This document shows positions 6,716 to 14,988 of a DNA stretch of 33,484 nt, piece by piece; the stretch's first letter is position 1, and each line of letters opens with the position of its first letter. The notes beneath the pieces were generated by a model, which was given only the letters and a program-made list of their open reading frames with translations, was not told where the DNA came from and searched no databases. The DNA comes from a virus. A program made the position numbers and the translations under genes. Where the stretch lies: positions 1 to 33,484 of the IMG/VR virus record IMGVR_UViG_3300029957_000027, one strand, 5' to 3'.

Positions 6716-7558
6716 ATGCGCTCCGCCGCCGTCGCCCAACGCCACCAGATCCTCGTCAACCAGGCCCGCGCCGCCTATCGGCTATCGGTCCTTCGGGCGC
6801 GGGAGAGTTTGGCCGACTTCATCGAGCTCTGCGGGCGGGACGAGGACGGCAACCGGATCCAGCTCCACTTCCTCCACCGCTGCTGGATCTGGCACGTCAA
6901 TTACGCCTGGAGCCGGGGGAAGCACGCGATGATCATGGCGCCCTTCAACTCTGGAAAGACGAGCTCGCTCGCCATCCCGATCGCGGCCTTCCTCATCGGC
7001 CAGAACGTCCAGAACCGGATCAAGATCGTCTGCGCCGGCGACGGCAACGCGAAGCTCCGCCTGGCGGCGGTCAAGAGCATGATCGAGTCGTACGAATACC
7101 GATCGGTGTTCCCCCACGTCCGGCCCGGCCAGAAGTGGGACACGACGGAGGCGTTCGTCGCTCGAGAGGGCAACGCCGTCGATCCGACCCTCCACGCTCG
7201 GGGGGTGCTCACCGAGGGCATCGGCGGTCGCGCGGACGTGGTGCTCTTCGACGACGTCTGCACCCAGAAGAACAGCGAGCAGGAGGCGAACCGCCACAAG
7301 ATCACGAAGTTTGGGCGCGGCACCTGGCTCTCCCGCCTCGACGGCGACGCCGCGCGCGCGATGGCCTTCGCCACCCCGTGGGCCCAGGACGACTTCTCGG
7401 CCGACCTCAAGAACGACCCAAACTGGGTGACCCTGGTCCAGCGGGTGCGAGTGCCGGACCTCGGGGCCTACGAGCAGGAGGTCTTCGGCGCCGGCTCCGA
7501 CTACGCCGAGCTCTTCGCCGACTTTATCGACAGCATCGGCGCGAGAATGGCCGCCTGA
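6716..7558 (+). CDS. Large terminase, ATPase domain only
   Basis: A 280-residue protein corresponding to the N-terminal motor half of a phage large terminase, which powers DNA translocation into the prohead. Visible: LHFLHRCWIWH (50-60, region before the P-loop), Walker A APFNSGKTS (75-83), Walker B VVLFDDV (175-181, with Asp179/Asp180), and the coupling-type motif FATPWAQDD (218-226). Family members are normally 450-600 residues with an RNase H-like nuclease domain after the motor. Here the frame ends after VRVPDLGAYEQ and a short helical tail with no nuclease motifs. The missing half matches the gene at 22840-23592. The sequence after the stop carries a new promoter and gene, so a simple local frameshift is unlikely. 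Confidence 0.85.
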   Translation: MRSAAVAQRHQILVNQARAAYRLSVLRARESLADFIELCGRDEDGNRIQLHFLHRCWIWHVNYAWSRGKHAMIMAPFNSGKTSSLAIPIAAFLIGQNVQNRIKIVCAGDGNAKLRLAAVKSMIESYEYRSVFPHVRPGQKWDTTEAFVAREGNAVDPTLHARGVLTEGIGGRADVVLFDDVCTQKNSEQEANRHKITKFGRGTWLSRLDGDAARAMAFATPWAQDDFSADLKNDPNWVTLVQRVRVPDLGAYEQEVFGAGSDYAELFADFIDSIGARMAA

Positions 7559-7569
7559 CGCGCCCCGGA

Positions 7570-7583
7570 CCCGCGTAGTATCT
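7570..7583 (+). promoter_or_regulatory. CCCGCGTAGTATCT promoter box, leaderless geometry
   Basis: Exact copy of the 14-base box, with TAGTAT at 7576-7581, 8 nt before the ATG at 7590. It starts 12 nt after the terminase stop. CTGACG at 7555-7560 could be a poor -35 with a short 15-nt spacer. Confidence 0.7.
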
Positions 7584-7589
7584 GCGCCC

Positions 7590-7952
7590 ATGAAGGTTGA
7601 CCCCTACGACGTCCAGGAGCTGATCACCGAGGTCCGCAAGGTCTGCCCCTTCTTCGAGAGCGTGAACGACAAGGCGCTGGGGCAGCTGGTGGGCCAGTCG
7701 CTGATCGAGACCGTGACCACCGCCCAGGCGGTGGAGAAACGGACCGAAGAGGCGGGAGTGATCCCGGGCGACATCGCCGGTGTCTATCTCCACTACGGCG
7801 CCTTCGTGCACATCACCAAGGACCTACCACCGTCCGCGCACCAGCGTCAGCTGATCAACGCCGGGGAGGAGATCGGAAAGCTCATCGTCCGGAAGTTCGG
7901 TGAGAAGATCCGCGAGAAGCTCGAAGAGAAGACCACCAAGGAGAGGAGCTGA
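7590..7952 (+). CDS. Hypothetical helical protein
   Basis: A 120-residue, mostly helical and charged protein with a coiled-coil-like tail (from about residue 95, rich in Lys and Glu). There is no signal peptide or metal motif. The start is fixed by the box 8 nt upstream. The next gene begins 4 nt after its stop, with a strong Shine-Dalgarno inside the end of this gene, so the two form an operon. Family not recognised. Confidence 0.65.
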   Translation: MKVDPYDVQELITEVRKVCPFFESVNDKALGQLVGQSLIETVTTAQAVEKRTEEAGVIPGDIAGVYLHYGAFVHITKDLPPSAHQRQLINAGEEIGKLIVRKFGEKIREKLEEKTTKERS

Positions 7953-7955
7953 GAA

Positions 7956-8513
7956 ATGGCCAAAGGAACACCACCCAAGAATGGGAAAACCAAGCAGGGC
8001 GGCAACATCGAGGTCGGCGAGCGCTTCAAGCGCATGCTGCCGGTCCCGATCAACGCCAAGCGGACCCAGGAGAAGCGGGACCGCTGCTTCGACATCGACG
8101 AGGAGATCCTGGTCGAGCAGGAGAAGATGGAGCCATACAAGACGCGGGTCCGCGAGCTGCAGGCGGAGAGCCGGCAGCTTCACGAGGACGTGAAGAGCCA
8201 GACCGAGGAGCGCGAGGTCCCGTGCGTCGAGGAGCGCGACTATGCCCGCCGAGAGATCCGAATCATGCGGATCGACACACGCGCGGTGGTCGAGGCGCGG
8301 ACCATGACGGACGCCGACCGGAGCCCGGAGCTACCGACGCTTCCGAAGGGCGACAAGCGCCCGCCGACGCCGGGCGAGGCGATCTCCGAGGCGCGCAAAA
8401 AACCGCCGACGCTGAAGAGCGTCCCGCACGCGAAGGAAAAGAAGGAACCGCCGGTGGCAGTTCCCGAGCCCGAGGTCGACGACGAACACGACGGAGCCGG
8501 CGCGCCCGGTTAG
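7956..8513 (+). CDS. Hypothetical coiled-coil protein
   Basis: A 185-residue highly charged protein. Residues about 45-90 are Glu/Lys/Arg-rich and look like a coiled coil; the C-terminal half is Pro-rich and probably disordered. It starts at ATG 7956 with a Shine-Dalgarno AAGGAGAGGAG (7938-7948), one of the clearest ribosome sites in the window. Position after the terminase motor could suggest a packaging or scaffold role, but nothing in the sequence proves it. Confidence 0.65.
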   Translation: MAKGTPPKNGKTKQGGNIEVGERFKRMLPVPINAKRTQEKRDRCFDIDEEILVEQEKMEPYKTRVRELQAESRQLHEDVKSQTEEREVPCVEERDYARREIRIMRIDTRAVVEARTMTDADRSPELPTLPKGDKRPPTPGEAISEARKKPPTLKSVPHAKEKKEPPVAVPEPEVDDEHDGAGAPG

Positions 8514-8580
8514 ACCACCCCAACCAGGGTCCCGGCTGGGCGCGCGAGGGGAGAGGCCGCCCGGCCGGGACGCGATCTGT

Positions 8581-8611
8581 CTGTCACGACCGCCGCCCGT
8601 TCACGTAGGAT
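8581..8611 (+). promoter_or_regulatory. Promoter-like CTGTCA, then TAGGAT, before zinc-knuckle gene
   Basis: TAGGAT (8606-8611) is 9 nt before the ATG at 8621. CTGTCA (8581-8586) gives a 19-nt spacer, longer than usual. The 107-nt gap from 8514 to 8620 also holds CCAGGGTCCCGGCTGG, a short GC-rich near-palindrome, but no U-tract terminator. Confidence 0.5.
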
Positions 8612-8620
8612 GATCCAGCC

Positions 8621-10528
8621 ATGGCGAAGAAGCCTCCTTCGATCGCCGAGCAGATCCGGGCCGCGCTGAACGCGGTATTCGGCGAGCGGCGCCAGCGCGC
8701 CAAGCCGAAGGCGAAGAAACCGAAGCCACCGGCGAGGGCTCCTCGCGGTCGGCGCACATATAAGAATCGGGCGAAAAGGCGGGCAAAGGTATATGTGAAG
8801 CCGCCCCGGTCTCCCGCCCGCCCGCGCCGCTCCGCGCAATTACGACCAGCTGCTGGTAATAAATCAGGCCCGCCGGGTGAGAGCGATCTGGGGCCGGTGC
8901 TGGACGAGGCGCCGCTCCCGGACGAGCCCCATGTCGTCACAGAGGTCCCGAGCGCACCTCCCGCGCCACCAGATCCGCCCGCAGCCCCAGCAGAAGGCGA
9001 CCCAGCAGGGCGGGAGGTGGAGGCAGCAGGGGGCGTCGCCGAAGACGTCGAGGGGCGCAGTCTTGCACCCGCGACAGAGCCGGACCTTCGCCCAGAGGTT
9101 CACGGCTCTGATACTGCGCGGAAGCGCGGCCCCAGGCGCTGCAAGGTCTGCGGCGAGCTCGGGCACGATCGGCGGACCTGCCCCTCTGTCGCGATTATTC
9201 CGGACGCCGCCGCCGACGGTGAGGTGGTCAAAACAGCGGAAAAATATTCCGAAACCATTCCGCCAGCCGAGCCCAACCCGGCGCACGAGGCGCGCATCGC
9301 CGAATTCCGACGCCTGGCCGTGTACTTTCCCGCGCTCGCTCCGCGCGCCCGCTCCGTCGCGCTGCTGGTCGCGCAGGGCTACGACCCAGGGGCGATCGCC
9401 GGGGACCTGCAGATCAAGCGCTTCGACGTCTACCAGCTGATGGAGTGGGCGACCACGGAGCTGCGTGCGGCGGAGGAGAGGCGCCCAACGCCAGCGCCGG
9501 TGCTGCCATCGCTGCGCCCGCCGGCCGCGATCGGGGTCGAAAAAGAGGAACAGTCGCTCCCGCCCGCGCGGCGTCCATGCAGGGTCTGCGGCGCCACCGA
9601 TCACGACGGCCGGCGACACCGCTTCGACGGGAAGAGAGCGGCGGACTTTTCCCCAAAGCCGCCCACCGTTACCCAGGAGCACCGCGAAGAGCCCGAGATC
9701 GCTGAAGAAGCACCGCCCGCCGTTGCCCAACCCCGCCCGTCCAGGAGCACCGGGGTTGGGCGCGGACGCGGGCGCTGCCGGCGTTGCGGTCAACCTGGCC
9801 ACCGGGTCACCACCTGCCCGCTCGACGAGAGCGACATCGCCGCCGCGCGCTTGCAGGACATCGCCGCCGCGTGCGTGCGTCTCGGGCTGTCGGCCGCGCC
9901 GCCGCCGCGCGCGCCGCTGCCGATTGTGGAGGCGCCGATCGCGCCGGAGATCGAGCGGCCCACCTGGGACCCAGCGGACCTGGACGCGATCGCCGAAATG
10001 GTCCCGGGCCAGCCGGAGCCGCCCCCGCCACCTCCCCCGCCACCGGAGCCCGAGCCGGAGCGCTTGGTGAAGGTATCCGACATCAAGGACCGGCACCGAT
10101 CGCGCACGATGAAGTCGCCGTACCGCCTGACGGTCAAGGAGCGGCGGGCGGGAGAGCTGCTCGAGGTGCCCGAAGATCTTGAGATGCCGCTAACCCGAGG
10201 GGAATGCCAGGCTGACCCCGGGCGTCCCTGCCCCTGGGTTCGGTGCAAGGCGCACCTCTTCCTCGACGTGAACGAGGAAACCGGGGCGATCAAGCTGAAC
10301 TTTCCCCATCTCGAGGTCTGGGAGATGAAGGAGACCTGCTCGAACGATGTCGCAGATCGCGGCGGGCATACGCTCGAAGAGGTCGGTGCGCTGGTTAATC
10401 TAACGCGGGAGCGCGTGAGGCAGATCGAGACCGGGGCCGGTCGGAACCGGGCGGCGAAGAAGATCGCGGAGGACGTCGAGTTCATCGACCACGACGACGA
10501 ATCCCCGCTGGCCTCGGCCATCGGCTGA
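8621..10528 (+). CDS. Zinc-knuckle protein with sigma-70 region-4-like HTH
   Basis: A 635-residue modular protein. Residues 1-75 are very basic. A CCHC zinc knuckle lies at Cys174-Cys177-His182-Cys187, a CCHH variant at Cys320-Cys323-His328-His333, and another CCHC at Cys386-Cys389-His394-Cys399. Residues 235-283 look like a LuxR/sigma-4-type helix-turn-helix. After a poly-Pro linker (467-476), residues 524-610 match a bacterial sigma-like module: [40 protein letters not shown] and [20 protein letters not shown], the last being a sigma region 4.2-type HTH that would contact a -35 element. I know this module mainly from Myxococcota-type genomes. The joining of knuckles to it is unusual. Likely a DNA- or RNA-binding regulator; it lacks sigma region 2, so it is not a complete sigma factor. 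Confidence 0.75.
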   Translation: MAKKPPSIAEQIRAALNAVFGERRQRAKPKAKKPKPPARAPRGRRTYKNRAKRRAKVYVKPPRSPARPRRSAQLRPAAGNKSGPPGESDLGPVLDEAPLPDEPHVVTEVPSAPPAPPDPPAAPAEGDPAGREVEAAGGVAEDVEGRSLAPATEPDLRPEVHGSDTARKRGPRRCKVCGELGHDRRTCPSVAIIPDAAADGEVVKTAEKYSETIPPAEPNPAHEARIAEFRRLAVYFPALAPRARSVALLVAQGYDPGAIAGDLQIKRFDVYQLMEWATTELRAAEERRPTPAPVLPSLRPPAAIGVEKEEQSLPPARRPCRVCGATDHDGRRHRFDGKRAADFSPKPPTVTQEHREEPEIAEEAPPAVAQPRPSRSTGVGRGRGRCRRCGQPGHRVTTCPLDESDIAAARLQDIAAACVRLGLSAAPPPRAPLPIVEAPIAPEIERPTWDPADLDAIAEMVPGQPEPPPPPPPPPEPEPERLVKVSDIKDRHRSRTMKSPYRLTVKERRAGELLEVPEDLEMPLTRGECQADPGRPCPWVRCKAHLFLDVNEETGAIKLNFPHLEVWEMKETCSNDVADRGGHTLEEVGALVNLTRERVRQIETGAGRNRAAKKIAEDVEFIDHDDESPLASAIG

Positions 10529-10538
10529 CGCTCTCCCC

Positions 10539-10568
10539 TTGCGTACCGCCTGCGGCCGCGCCTATCCT
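10539..10568 (+). promoter_or_regulatory. Promoter TTGCGT, N18, TATCCT, leaderless geometry
   Basis: TTGCGT (10539-10544), an 18-nt spacer and TATCCT (10563-10568) lie in the 47-nt gap, 7 nt before the ATG at 10576. It would drive the exported-protein island. Confidence 0.6.
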
Positions 10569-10575
10569 CGCCGTC

Positions 10576-10788
10576 ATGGAGCGCAACCACCCGCTGGCCT
10601 ACCTGGCAACGCTGGGGGTGCTGCTCGCGATGGCGCTCGGGGGCTGCTCGTTCATCCAGAAGCCCTGTCAGGACCCGAACAGCTGCGAGTGCGCGTCGAA
10701 TCAGAACCCCTCGTGCGCGCCGTTCCCGAACGACAACGGGGACAACCCGTCTCAGATGGCCAAGAAGCCCGATGGAGGATCTCGATGA
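10576..10788 (+). CDS. Small lipoprotein
   Basis: A 70-residue protein with a lipoprotein signal peptide: basic start (MERNH), hydrophobic core about residues 8-20, and lipobox LGGC with the modified Cys near position 24. The mature part is about 46 residues with four more cysteines ([17 protein letters not shown]). Size and type would fit an outer-membrane spanin subunit or a superinfection-exclusion lipoprotein, but no partner identifies it. The stop overlaps the next ATG (ATGA), and GGAGG at 10774-10778 serves the next gene. Confidence 0.75.
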   Translation: MERNHPLAYLATLGVLLAMALGGCSFIQKPCQDPNSCECASNQNPSCAPFPNDNGDNPSQMAKKPDGGSR

Positions 10789-11438
10789 AACGCCTATTGA
10801 TGCCCGCCCTGTTCGCCCTACTGACCGTCTCGCTCGCTGCGCCAGGCTGCGCCGGCAAGTTCCCCGGGGACATCTGGCCCGCGCTGAAATCGTGCGGTGC
10901 CTCGGACGTCACCTGGGCTGCGGCGACGGAGGTCTTCGGCGACCTCGTCGAGATCGTGGACGGCAACCTTGCGGGGGAGACCGACCTCCTGGCGATGCTG
11001 GCCAACGACGTCGGGGGCGGGATCCCCTGCCTCGTGAACTACTTCGAGACCCAGGGCGGGACCATCGGCGCCGCGGCGACGAAGTTCAAGGTCGGGCACG
11101 CGAAGGAGATGAAGGCGGCCGAGGCGCGCGGGCCGGTCTCGCTGCGCTGCCCGACGCTCGAAAAGATTTCCAAAGCCGAGGGGGGAGGCGTTGCCCGCGC
11201 GAGCGGGGATGCTGCGGACGAACGAGCCGCTCTTGCCGTTGATCCTCGTGAGGGAAGCGCGTCGGCCCCGCCTGCAGCGGGTGTCGCGCCGGGGGAGAAG
11301 CACTCGGCCTCCCCGGCGAATCCGACCTTGGCGTCCTGCGATGTCGTCTGCGGGAGCGCGAACAGCCTCGCGCCTCCGAGCGGCTGTCTCTGCCAGCGCA
11401 AGGTCGACGGCCAGCTTCGGTGGGTCGCCTCGAGGTGA
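10785..11438 (+). CDS. Exported Cys-containing protein, probable lipoprotein
   Basis: A 217-residue protein with a signal peptide ([19 protein letters not shown]) followed by APGC, an imperfect lipobox. The mature part has helices around residues 40-120 and a disordered Ala/Pro/Gly-rich stretch about 130-180. It ends in a Cys-rich patch ([19 protein letters not shown]) that could form disulfides outside the cytoplasm. Start supported by the ATGA overlap and GGAGG 6 nt before. Function unknown. Confidence 0.7.
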   Translation: MKRLLMPALFALLTVSLAAPGCAGKFPGDIWPALKSCGASDVTWAAATEVFGDLVEIVDGNLAGETDLLAMLANDVGGGIPCLVNYFETQGGTIGAAATKFKVGHAKEMKAAEARGPVSLRCPTLEKISKAEGGGVARASGDAADERAALAVDPREGSASAPPAAGVAPGEKHSASPANPTLASCDVVCGSANSLAPPSGCLCQRKVDGQLRWVASR

Positions 11439-11641
11439 CCCGCCTCTACGCTTCGTTCGCTCTCGCGGCGCTTGCCCTGATGGCGGCGCCGCACGTCGTC
11501 AGCGCTGGTCGAGCGACCATTCGCGTGACGAACGCGATCGTGGCGACTGCTGCCGCCGACCTACTGGACGGCAAGAAAGAGTGGGCGTTGGATGCCGTCT
11601 CGTGCGGTGTCGAGTTGATCAGCAAGGAGACGAATCGATGA
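11435..11641 (+). CDS. Small exported protein
   Basis: A 68-residue protein starting at GTG 11435 in a GTGA overlap. The N-terminus is a clear secretion signal (LYASFALAALALMAAPHVVSA) with a likely signal peptidase I cleavage after VSA near residue 21. The mature 47 residues have a single Cys and no recognised domain. The stop overlaps the next ATG, so it belongs to the same operon. Confidence 0.65.
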   Translation: MTRLYASFALAALALMAAPHVVSAGRATIRVTNAIVATAAADLLDGKKEWALDAVSCGVELISKETNR

Positions 11642-12927
11642 GCACCGAGGAACAGACGGAAGGGTCCGGACCGATCGAGCCGATCGGGGGTGACATGCCG
11701 CAGATCACCGATCCGCCGGTGCCGTCCGATCCGCCGCCGGGCAACGACGGGACGCCGACTTTCCCGCCGCCGGCGCGGCGCCGCTGCATGGGGAAGAAGC
11801 CGGTCCGGCATGACCCGCGCACGCTCATGCTGCGGCGCTACCTGCCGACCTCGCTGCCGCCGCCGCCGGTCTCGGTCGACTGGACCAAGGCTGCCACCCC
11901 GCGCTGGGGGATGATGAAGAACGACGAGCTCGGCGACTGTACCGGCGCCGCCGTCGGCCACGCCGAGCAGGACTGGACCGCGAACAACGGGTCCGAGTTC
12001 ACGGTCACCGACGCCGATGTCGTCGCCTTCTACTCGGGATCGACGGGCTACAACCCGGCCGACCCGAGCACCGACCAAGGGGGCGTCGAGCTCGACGTCC
12101 TGAACTACTGGCGCAAAACCGGCATGGCCGGGCGGAAGATCCGCGCGTTCGTCGCGCTCGAGCCGAAGGACCGCACCCACGTCCAGCAGTCGGTCTTTCT
12201 CTTCGGCGGGTGCTACATCGGCCTCGCCCTCCCGGCATTCGCCGAGAACCAGGGGACCACCTGGACGATCCCAGCCGGCGGCGACGAGGGAAGCCTTGAG
12301 CCCGGAAGCTGGGGCGGGCACGCCGTCTGGGTGCTCGGCTACGACCAGAACTGGGTCTACTTCATCAGCTGGGGCGAGGTCTACAAGATGTCGTGGGCGT
12401 TCTGGAACGCCTACTGCGATGAGAGCTACGCCTGTCTCTCGGACGACTGGTGTTCCTCGGGGGAGGCCCCCAGCAAGTTCGACCTCGCGACGCTCGAGGC
12501 GGACCTGAACCAGGTCACCAACCCGGCGTCGAGCTCGAACCCCGCCACCGCGGCTGCCGCCCAGCAGGCGCGGCGCGAGAAGGAGCACCGCCTCCGCGAG
12601 GGGACGGGCACTGACGAGGACCACGCGCTCACGGTGACAAAGAACGTCAACGAGAAGGCCGGTGTCGGGTCGGTCACGGCGGTCAACGACGCGGGCGACG
12701 AGCTCGGCGTGACCATCCTGTCGGCACCGGACGAAGACCCGACCGATGCGCACGTCCAGCTGCGCCTCCTGTTGAGCGGCAAGGGCTCCGTGGTGACGTT
12801 CTCGGCCAAGTGGCTGGGCGAGTTCGTCCAGGGAGTGAGCGAGATCTGCGACGTGCTCCTGCGCCCGCGGCGCCCGGCGGAGCAACCGGAACAGCAACCG
12901 CCCACCGACCCGCCGACGGCGACCTGA
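11638..12927 (+). CDS. Papain-like (C1-type) cysteine peptidase-fold protein
   Basis: A 429-residue protein. After a Pro-rich N-terminal tail (1-80), NDELGDCTGAA (95-105) places the probable nucleophile Cys101. GGHAVWVLGYD (226-236) supplies His228, and ISWGEVYKMSWAFW (243-256) follows where papain-type enzymes have their Asn-Ser-Trp segment. Related phage and bacterial proteins of this subfamily also have Thr or Ser there. The region after 290 is partly disordered, then a beta-rich C-terminal domain (about 325-410). No signal peptide is visible although its neighbours are exported. Possible roles are virion maturation or host interaction. The ATG is set by the ATGA overlap plus AAGGAGA upstream. 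Confidence 0.75.
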   Translation: MSTEEQTEGSGPIEPIGGDMPQITDPPVPSDPPPGNDGTPTFPPPARRRCMGKKPVRHDPRTLMLRRYLPTSLPPPPVSVDWTKAATPRWGMMKNDELGDCTGAAVGHAEQDWTANNGSEFTVTDADVVAFYSGSTGYNPADPSTDQGGVELDVLNYWRKTGMAGRKIRAFVALEPKDRTHVQQSVFLFGGCYIGLALPAFAENQGTTWTIPAGGDEGSLEPGSWGGHAVWVLGYDQNWVYFISWGEVYKMSWAFWNAYCDESYACLSDDWCSSGEAPSKFDLATLEADLNQVTNPASSSNPATAAAAQQARREKEHRLREGTGTDEDHALTVTKNVNEKAGVGSVTAVNDAGDELGVTILSAPDEDPTDAHVQLRLLLSGKGSVVTFSAKWLGEFVQGVSEICDVLLRPRRPAEQPEQQPPTDPPTAT

Positions 12928-13277
12928 TGGACCGGCGCTGGCAGCATGCCCTGGCGGCGATCGTCCTGACGGTCGCCCTCGGGGCCCACCTCACCGGGTG
13001 CCCGAAGCCCCCCATGCCGCCGGTGGTGAATCCGCCCGACGCCAGTGATGCCGCTCCGCCACCGGGACCGGTCAATTGCACTGCGGCGACCAACCACCGC
13101 GCGCAGCTCGGATGCGCCAGTCAGGGGGGCTTCCTGGGCATCTGCCTGAGCGTGAACGACCAGCGGTTCTCCGACTGCGTCGCCGCCGAGCCCAGCTGCG
13201 CGGCAATGGATAGCTGCGACCCGGCGCTCCTCGGCACGGCGCCGCAGACCGGCGCTCCCCACCCGCACGGCCGGTGA
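12927..13277 (+). CDS. Lipoprotein
   Basis: A 116-residue protein with a lipoprotein signal: basic MDRRWQH, a hydrophobic core (9-20) and lipobox LTGC with Cys at about 25. A Pro-rich linker follows, then a domain with six cysteines (VNCTA, GCAS, GICLS, DCVAA, SCAA, SCDP) likely to be disulfide-bonded. It starts in a TGATG overlap with the peptidase gene. This is the third exported or lipidated product in the island. Confidence 0.75.
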   Translation: MDRRWQHALAAIVLTVALGAHLTGCPKPPMPPVVNPPDASDAAPPPGPVNCTAATNHRAQLGCASQGGFLGICLSVNDQRFSDCVAAEPSCAAMDSCDPALLGTAPQTGAPHPHGR

Positions 13278-13282
13278 GCCCC

Positions 13283-13411
13283 ATGGGCTACCTCTACGCC
13301 TTCCTCGCTGGCTCCGCCTTCGTGGTCGTGGTCCTGGTGGTGGTCGACGACTGGCGGCGCAACCGGAAGGCCCGCGAGAACATCAAGCGGGACCTCGGCG
13401 GCAAGCGGTGA
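13283..13411 (+). CDS. 42-residue single-span membrane protein
   Basis: A short protein with one hydrophobic helix (residues 6-21, rich in Val) followed by a strongly basic tail (RRNRKARENIKRD). It lies 5 nt after the lipoprotein stop and overlaps the next gene by GTGA. This topology fits small holin-like or inner-membrane accessory proteins, but it is too short for a normal inner-membrane spanin. Support comes from the overlap pattern, not from family recognition. Confidence 0.6.
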   Translation: MGYLYAFLAGSAFVVVVLVVVDDWRRNRKARENIKRDLGGKR

Positions 13412-13647
13412 GCCTCCCGCTGATCCAGATCCGTCGCTCCCCGGTGAGCGCCCTGGTCTCTCTCGGGACCGCCCGCGTCAGGGTGAGGGCTCACCTCGTC
13501 GGCCGTCTGAGCCGGACCGGCGGGGCGCCCACGTTGGCCGAGGTCGAGGTCGACGGGACCGATCGGGTGACGCTGGTGCCGGCGTCCGACGTGGAACCGT
13601 TGACGCCCGAAGCACGCCAGCAGATGCTCGACGTCGGACACCCGTAG
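13408..13647 (+). CDS. Hypothetical small beta protein
   Basis: A 79-residue protein beginning at GTG 13408 in a GTGA overlap. The sequence alternates as short beta strands (ARVRVRAHLVG, LAEVEVDGTDRVTLVP) and ends in a short helix. No motif recognised. The next gene starts 12 nt after its stop behind GAGGAGAT, a good ribosome site. Confidence 0.6.
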   Translation: MSLPLIQIRRSPVSALVSLGTARVRVRAHLVGRLSRTGGAPTLAEVEVDGTDRVTLVPASDVEPLTPEARQQMLDVGHP

Positions 13648-13659
13648 AGGAGATCGCCC

Positions 13660-14337
13660 ATGTCGTTCGACGAGTTCGCGAAGAGAACCGCAGGCACCCC
13701 CGAGGCCGTCGCCGGCGCTGCCGCTCGCGCCGCGGAGCTCGCGCGCAAGCCGTTCGCCGAGGCGTTCGTGAACGACGTCTACCCGCACTGGCAGGGGCCC
13801 CTCAAGAGCATCTCCGGGAAGCAGGGGGTCGAGTTGGTGACCCACGGCCACGTCCCCGGGTTCCTTCCGATGGGCCGCGCCGTCCAGCCGATCGACGCCC
13901 CGGTGCTCTCAGAGGTCCTGACGGTCACGACCCACGTCGGCGTTCGCGCCGTTGTGGCCTACGCCTTCGCCGGTGACGCGACAGACGGGTCGGTGACCCG
14001 GGTGGCCGGCTTCGCGGAACATGGCCCCCTGGTGCTCGCCACGGAGGGCCCGGCGTCGCCCGTGGTCCTCGCCCGCGGGCCGCTGGCCAAGCTGACGGAG
14101 GCGCTGGTGGCCGACGTCGACCAGGCGATGCAGCTCTTCCCCCTCATGCTCATCGACGCCCTCAACGCACGCCAGGACCGCCTGGTACGCGAGGAGGCGG
14201 AGCGCGAGGCTGCCGACAAGGCGAAGGCCGAAGCCGAGCAGAAGGCCAAGGACGAGGCTGCCGCCAAGGAAGCCGAGCGCATCGAGGCCGAGGCCGCCGC
14301 GGTCCGGGCGCGCAAAGAACCGCCCCCCGCCGGGTAG
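13660..14337 (+). CDS. Hypothetical protein with C-terminal coiled coil
   Basis: A 225-residue protein. The first 150 residues look like a mixed alpha/beta domain (LTVTTHVGVRAVVAYAFAG; VVLARGPLAKLTEAL). Residues 165-215 are a long Ala/Glu/Lys-rich helix that should form a coiled coil. The Shine-Dalgarno GAGGAGAT precedes the ATG. It is the last gene before the promoter box at 14346. Function unknown. Confidence 0.65.
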   Translation: MSFDEFAKRTAGTPEAVAGAAARAAELARKPFAEAFVNDVYPHWQGPLKSISGKQGVELVTHGHVPGFLPMGRAVQPIDAPVLSEVLTVTTHVGVRAVVAYAFAGDATDGSVTRVAGFAEHGPLVLATEGPASPVVLARGPLAKLTEALVADVDQAMQLFPLMLIDALNARQDRLVREEAEREAADKAKAEAEQKAKDEAAAKEAERIEAEAAAVRARKEPPPAG

Positions 14338-14345
14338 TCGCCCTC

Positions 14346-14359
14346 CCCGCGTAGTATCG
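14346..14359 (+). promoter_or_regulatory. CCCGCGTAGTATCG promoter box, leaderless geometry
   Basis: A 13-of-14 match to the recurrent box. TAGTAT at 14352-14357 is 8 nt before the ATG at 14366. It fills the 28-nt gap and heads the small-gene cascade running to 16403. Confidence 0.7.
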
Positions 14360-14365
14360 GCGGGG

Positions 14366-14707
14366 ATGAAGATCGTTTATATCGCGGGGAAGTTCCGGGG
14401 TCCGAATTCCTGGGCGGTCGAACAGAACATCCGCGAGGCGGAGCTGCGGGGCTTCCAGGTCGCCCAGTCGGGGGCGATGCCGCTCATCCCCCACACGATG
14501 ACGCGGTTCTTCGACGGGACGCTGACCGACGAGTTCTGGCTGCTCGGGACGCTGGCGCTCCTCGAACGCTGCGACGCCGTGCTCATGGTCTCGGGCTGGG
14601 AGTATTCGGTCGGGGCGAAGGCGGAACGCGAGCACGCGAAGGCGCGCGGCCTGCCGGTCTTCGACCTCTTCGGCCAGTTCGCCGACTGGCTGAGGCTCAA
14701 CCCGTAA
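14366..14707 (+). CDS. DUF4406-type nucleoside deoxyribosyltransferase-like protein
   Basis: A 113-residue protein with YIAGKFRG near the N-terminus, a helix beginning EQNIREAE, AMPLIPH, a WLLGTLALLERCDAVLMVSGWE segment and a final SVGAKAEREHAKARGLPVF. This is the pattern of the DUF4406/nucleoside 2-deoxyribosyltransferase-like fold common in phages. Relatives are thought to act on nucleotides or nucleosides, but the substrate cannot be read from sequence. Start supported by the box 8 nt upstream. The stop joins the next gene in a TAATG overlap. Confidence 0.75.
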   Translation: MKIVYIAGKFRGPNSWAVEQNIREAELRGFQVAQSGAMPLIPHTMTRFFDGTLTDEFWLLGTLALLERCDAVLMVSGWEYSVGAKAEREHAKARGLPVFDLFGQFADWLRLNP

Positions 14708-14988
14708 TGGACACGAGCCCTCCCGATCCAGAGAAGCGCGCCGGCGTCGACCGGATGTCCCGCCGAGACCGGGCCTACGCCTGCTGGCTGGCGCTGCGCG
14801 CGGGCTTCCCCCTCGTCCGCTCGACCTGGGGCGTCGTTCCAGAGACCGGCCAGGTGGTGGTCGACATCCCCCGGGTGGGGGTGACCTTCGCCATGGCCGC
14901 AGGGACGGAGGAGCTGATCCTCGCGGCGATCGAGTTCCGCTTCGGGCAGGACGCGCGGCGGCGCGTGGAGGGAGGGATCGGTGGCTGA
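14707..14988 (+). CDS. Hypothetical small protein
   Basis: A 93-residue protein in TAATG overlap with the preceding gene. A basic helical start (MSRRDRAYACWLALRAGF) precedes a short beta region (GQVVVDIPRVGVTFAM) and a helix. No known motif. It overlaps the next gene by 8 nt. Confidence 0.6.
   Translation: MDTSPPDPEKRAGVDRMSRRDRAYACWLALRAGFPLVRSTWGVVPETGQVVVDIPRVGVTFAMAAGTEELILAAIEFRFGQDARRRVEGGIGG

Noticed and set aside
8864-10096. 410-residue open frame on the minus strand
   Set aside because: Antisense to the zinc-knuckle protein, whose knuckles and HTH are clear; composition typical of a shadow.
11191-11637. Longer start for the papain-like peptidase
   Set aside because: It would cross two signal-peptide genes; the ATG at 11638 has an ATGA overlap and a ribosome site.
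11446-12897. 483-residue open frame on the minus strand
   Set aside because: Antisense to the papain-like peptidase gene, which has a conserved Cys/His layout and overlapping neighbours.
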